In this document: positions 61,927 to 64,000 of the stretch, in pieces | How positions within the stretch are numbered: position 1 is the first letter of the stretch | Layout of the letters: each line of letters starts with the position of its first letter | Source: Candidatus Hartigia pinicola | GTDB lineage: Bacteria; Pseudomonadota; Gammaproteobacteria; Enterobacterales; Enterobacteriaceae | Length of the DNA stretch: 64,000 bases | NCBI GenBank assembly: GCA_020541205.1 | Contig: CP048208.1 | Span: forward strand, 1,550,001-1,614,000 | Reading direction: 5' to 3' | Notes under the pieces: model-generated | Seen by the model: only the letters and a program-made list of their open reading frames with translations | What the model was told of the DNA's origin: nothing | Databases searched by the model: none | Position numbers and translations under genes: made by a program

Positions 61927-62553
61927 TTATAAAAAAGGGTTACTTTTACGCTCGTGTCCAATGTTTGACATTGGGCCATGCCCAGGAATAAATTGATATT
62001 CATCTCCTAAAGGTAAGATTTTATCTTTAATAGATCTAATTAAAGTTTGATAATTCCCACGAGGAAAATCACTACGACCTACGCTACCTTTAAATAATAC
62101 ATCACCCATTGAAATAAATTTATCCGCATGATTAACAAAAATGATATGGCCTGGTGTATGACCTGGGCAATGTAGAATATCAAATTTTATCGAACCACAA
62201 GTCACTGAATCTCCTTCTTCTAACCAATAATCAGGAGTAAAGTTATAATATTCAAAAATATTAAATATTTTATTTTGTTCTTCTAGTGATTTAATCCAAA
62301 AATCATCTTCATTTTGCGGACCATAAATAGGTATATTAAAATATTTCGCAAGAATAGCGGAAGCATTGATATGATCAAAATGTCCATGTGTTAGAAAAAT
62401 TTTCGTGAGTTTAAAATTACCCTCTTCAATGGTTGTAATCAATTTTTCAGGTTCACCACCTGGATCAACAACTACAGCTTTTCTTGAGCTTTCATCCCAA
62501 ATAATATGACAGTTCTGGGTAAAAGTAGTGACTGGGATAATAATATACTGCAT
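61927..62553 (-). CDS. gloC: Type II hydroxyacylglutathione hydrolase (glyoxalase II) GloC
   Basis: Metallo-beta-lactamase fold hydrolase that cleaves S-lactoylglutathione in methylglyoxal detoxification (YcbL/GloC type). 208 residues (215 in E. coli). The metal motif THGHFDH is at 55-61 (His56, His58, Asp60, His61); further ligands are in CPGHTPGH near 129-136, GDVLF near 150 and PGHGP near 190. The conserved GSVGRSDFPRG lies at about 155-165. GGAG is ten bases before the ATG. The upstream neighbour ycbK survives only as a remnant. Confidence 0.95.
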   Translation of the reverse strand: MQYIIIPVTTFTQNCHIIWDESSRKAVVVDPGGEPEKLITTIEEGNFKLTKIFLTHGHFDHINASAILAKYFNIPIYGPQNEDDFWIKSLEEQNKIFNIFEYYNFTPDYWLEEGDSVTCGSIKFDILHCPGHTPGHIIFVNHADKFISMGDVLFKGSVGRSDFPRGNYQTLIRSIKDKILPLGDEYQFIPGHGPMSNIGHERKSNPFL

Positions 62554-62599
62554 TAAAACATTACTCCATAATCTTTATCATCTATATAAGTCTGCTCAT

Positions 62600-62700
62600 A
62601 TTTTCACTGATCTATATTAACATAAACAAAGTTTTTTCGCTAGTAAATACTAGCGTGTACTTTTAAAAATTTTTCTAAATATTATTAAACTAAAAAATTT
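62600..62700 (-). pseudogene. ycbK: Eroded ycbK (peptidase-like) remnant, C-terminal end
   Basis: ycbK lies directly before ycbL (gloC) in E. coli on the same strand. Here the minus strand reads IY-stop-RKNFVYVNID at 62655-62617. This matches YYPRSNFVHIDTG near the YcbK C-terminus codon by codon: CAT to TAT, GAT to AAT, GGT to GAT are single changes. Stops follow and precede it. The remaining upstream part (to about 63.1 kb if full length) is not recognisable. YcbK is a Tat-exported protein of the peptidoglycan-peptidase (M15-like) family. Confidence 0.6.
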
Positions 62701-64000
62701 AATATACATATCTATTGCATAATACAAGTGTGATATTTTAACAATGTGAATACTATTTCTAATGCAAATATATTTTTTGTTTAATGAGATCATAACCTAA
62801 AATCACTTACACTGTTTTATTTAACGCTATTATTATCTATAATAAACACATTCAATCAAATAACTCCGGTTTAATATTTTAAAATTTATTATGATAATCA
62901 TTACGAAAGAGATCTTTTAATAAAATATATATCTCAATGATAAATTCGTTTTAAGTAATTTAAATAAAAAAATAATGATATTTAATGAAAATATTTATTT
63001 TTATAACTAAATATAAATTAGTATAATTATATCCTAACTAAATCAAAAAATATAAAATCATTAATACTTCACTCTCCTCATACAAAGCATTAAAAATAAT
63101 TAGAAAATATTGACAAAACTCACAATAAGAATCAGAGAAATTAAATTTTAATGAACTCATTTGTCATTCATACGAAATTTTTTATTTCTAGAAAGACATT
63201 GTATACTTTTCAGTAGTGTTATCAGTAATTTTACCACGCTGGTAAAAATTGACTTAATATTGATCTTATTAATCTTGATCCATTTCAGAGATGTTCTATT
63301 AAAGATCAATAAAATACTATTAGAGATATACGTATATTTTATCAATTTTTTATTTTACTATCAATATTTTTATTAATAGTATACATCATTTAATAAAATA
63401 CTTATCAATACGTTTTCTTCATGCATTGCAATACACTGAACTTAACATTTAAATTATAATAACTTAGAAAACTTGCTATCTTTACCTAGGGTTACATTGC
63501 TAATACAAAAATTCACTTAGGAATCATAAAAATATTCATCAGATATGGATCAAATTTAAATAAATTTTGTCACATATTACATATACTTTTTTAACTTATA
63601 CGTTAAAATAAATAGTGTGTTTTATTTTAAAATAATGTATTACATTTATTCCACTCAACGTAATCTGCATTTTATTGAGTTATATATAATGACCATACAT
63701 AACTCATGATAAATCTTGTTATCTAAATAATTAACAATAACTTTTAATTTTAAAACTAACTAAATATTCAAATAAAAATTTAATAAATTACTAAAGCTAT
63801 AAAATAGCATGCTAGTTTTATTTATTCCTGAAATCATACGTAATAGTTGACTATTAACTTTTATTATACTTTCAATTCTTCTAATTTATATTTTATACAT
63901 TCAATCATTTATTACTATGTAAAATACTTTTATAATTTTTCATATTGATTATTATTTTATAATCAACATATCAATAAATTTTAATATAATTAAATGCTCT
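62701..64000. other. AT-rich gene-free region to the window end
   Basis: About 1.3 kb. The left part should hold the rest of the ycbK remnant. Two overlapping short frames on opposite strands at 63157-63376 have no recognisable relative. Nothing else seen. Confidence 0.5.

Noticed and set aside
62638-62655. 8-bp inverted repeat with a 2-base loop before gloC
   Set aside because: It falls inside the ycbK remnant and has no T run on the proper side; probably coincidence.

Overview
The window comes from a host-restricted gammaproteobacterium of the Enterobacterales type, most likely an insect symbiont in advanced genome reduction. Every intact gene has a close E. coli-like counterpart. Base composition is strongly AT-biased. 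By my count only about 22 kb of the 64 kb (about 34%) lies in intact genes. No phage, active insertion sequence, plasmid function or CRISPR array is visible. The genome type recalls very AT-rich symbionts of blood-feeding or sap-feeding insects, but the sequence alone does not let me name the genus.

Layout: 3' part of gyrB (1-1366); initiator tRNA (3733-3809, minus); secB-gpsA (11820-13303); divergent efp/epmB (16889-18511); ydiK (24575-25690, minus); the complete suf operon sufABCDSE (29405-35557); tRNA-Val(GAC) and mdtK (minus) with divergent ribC (38291-40922); arnC-arnA-arnD-arnT (48280 down to 42747, minus); asnS (minus); aspC (plus); gloC (minus). ydiK-suf-tRNA-Val-mdtK-ribC keeps the order and orientation known from E. 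coli (read in reverse), with the genes in between lost.

The main discovery is that the long 'empty' stretches are not featureless. Reading them codon by codon against the genes expected from E. coli order reveals heavily eroded pseudogenes in their ancestral positions: yibQ and envC (8.7-9.5 kb), possibly grxC (before secB), cysE (after gpsA), the end of ydiJ and then menI (before sufA), pykF (after sufE), arnE and arnF (after arnT, with almost exactly ancestral lengths), arnB (before arnC), pncB (before asnS) and ycbK (before gloC). They carry in-frame stops and frameshifts but still match at many codons. The arn cluster is the most puzzling: four enzymes of lipid A aminoarabinose modification look fully intact while the transaminase (arnB) and both flippase subunits (arnE, arnF) are dead here.

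Functional picture: Fe-S cluster assembly under stress (Suf), protein export (SecB), phospholipid backbone synthesis (GpsA), translation (EF-P with its modification enzyme EpmB, AsnRS, tRNAs), riboflavin synthesis, aspartate/glutamate metabolism, envelope charge modification and drug efflux are kept. Cysteine synthesis (cysE), pyruvate kinase (pykF), nicotinate salvage (pncB), cell-separation control (envC) and glutaredoxin 3 (grxC) appear to be eroding or gone at these loci.
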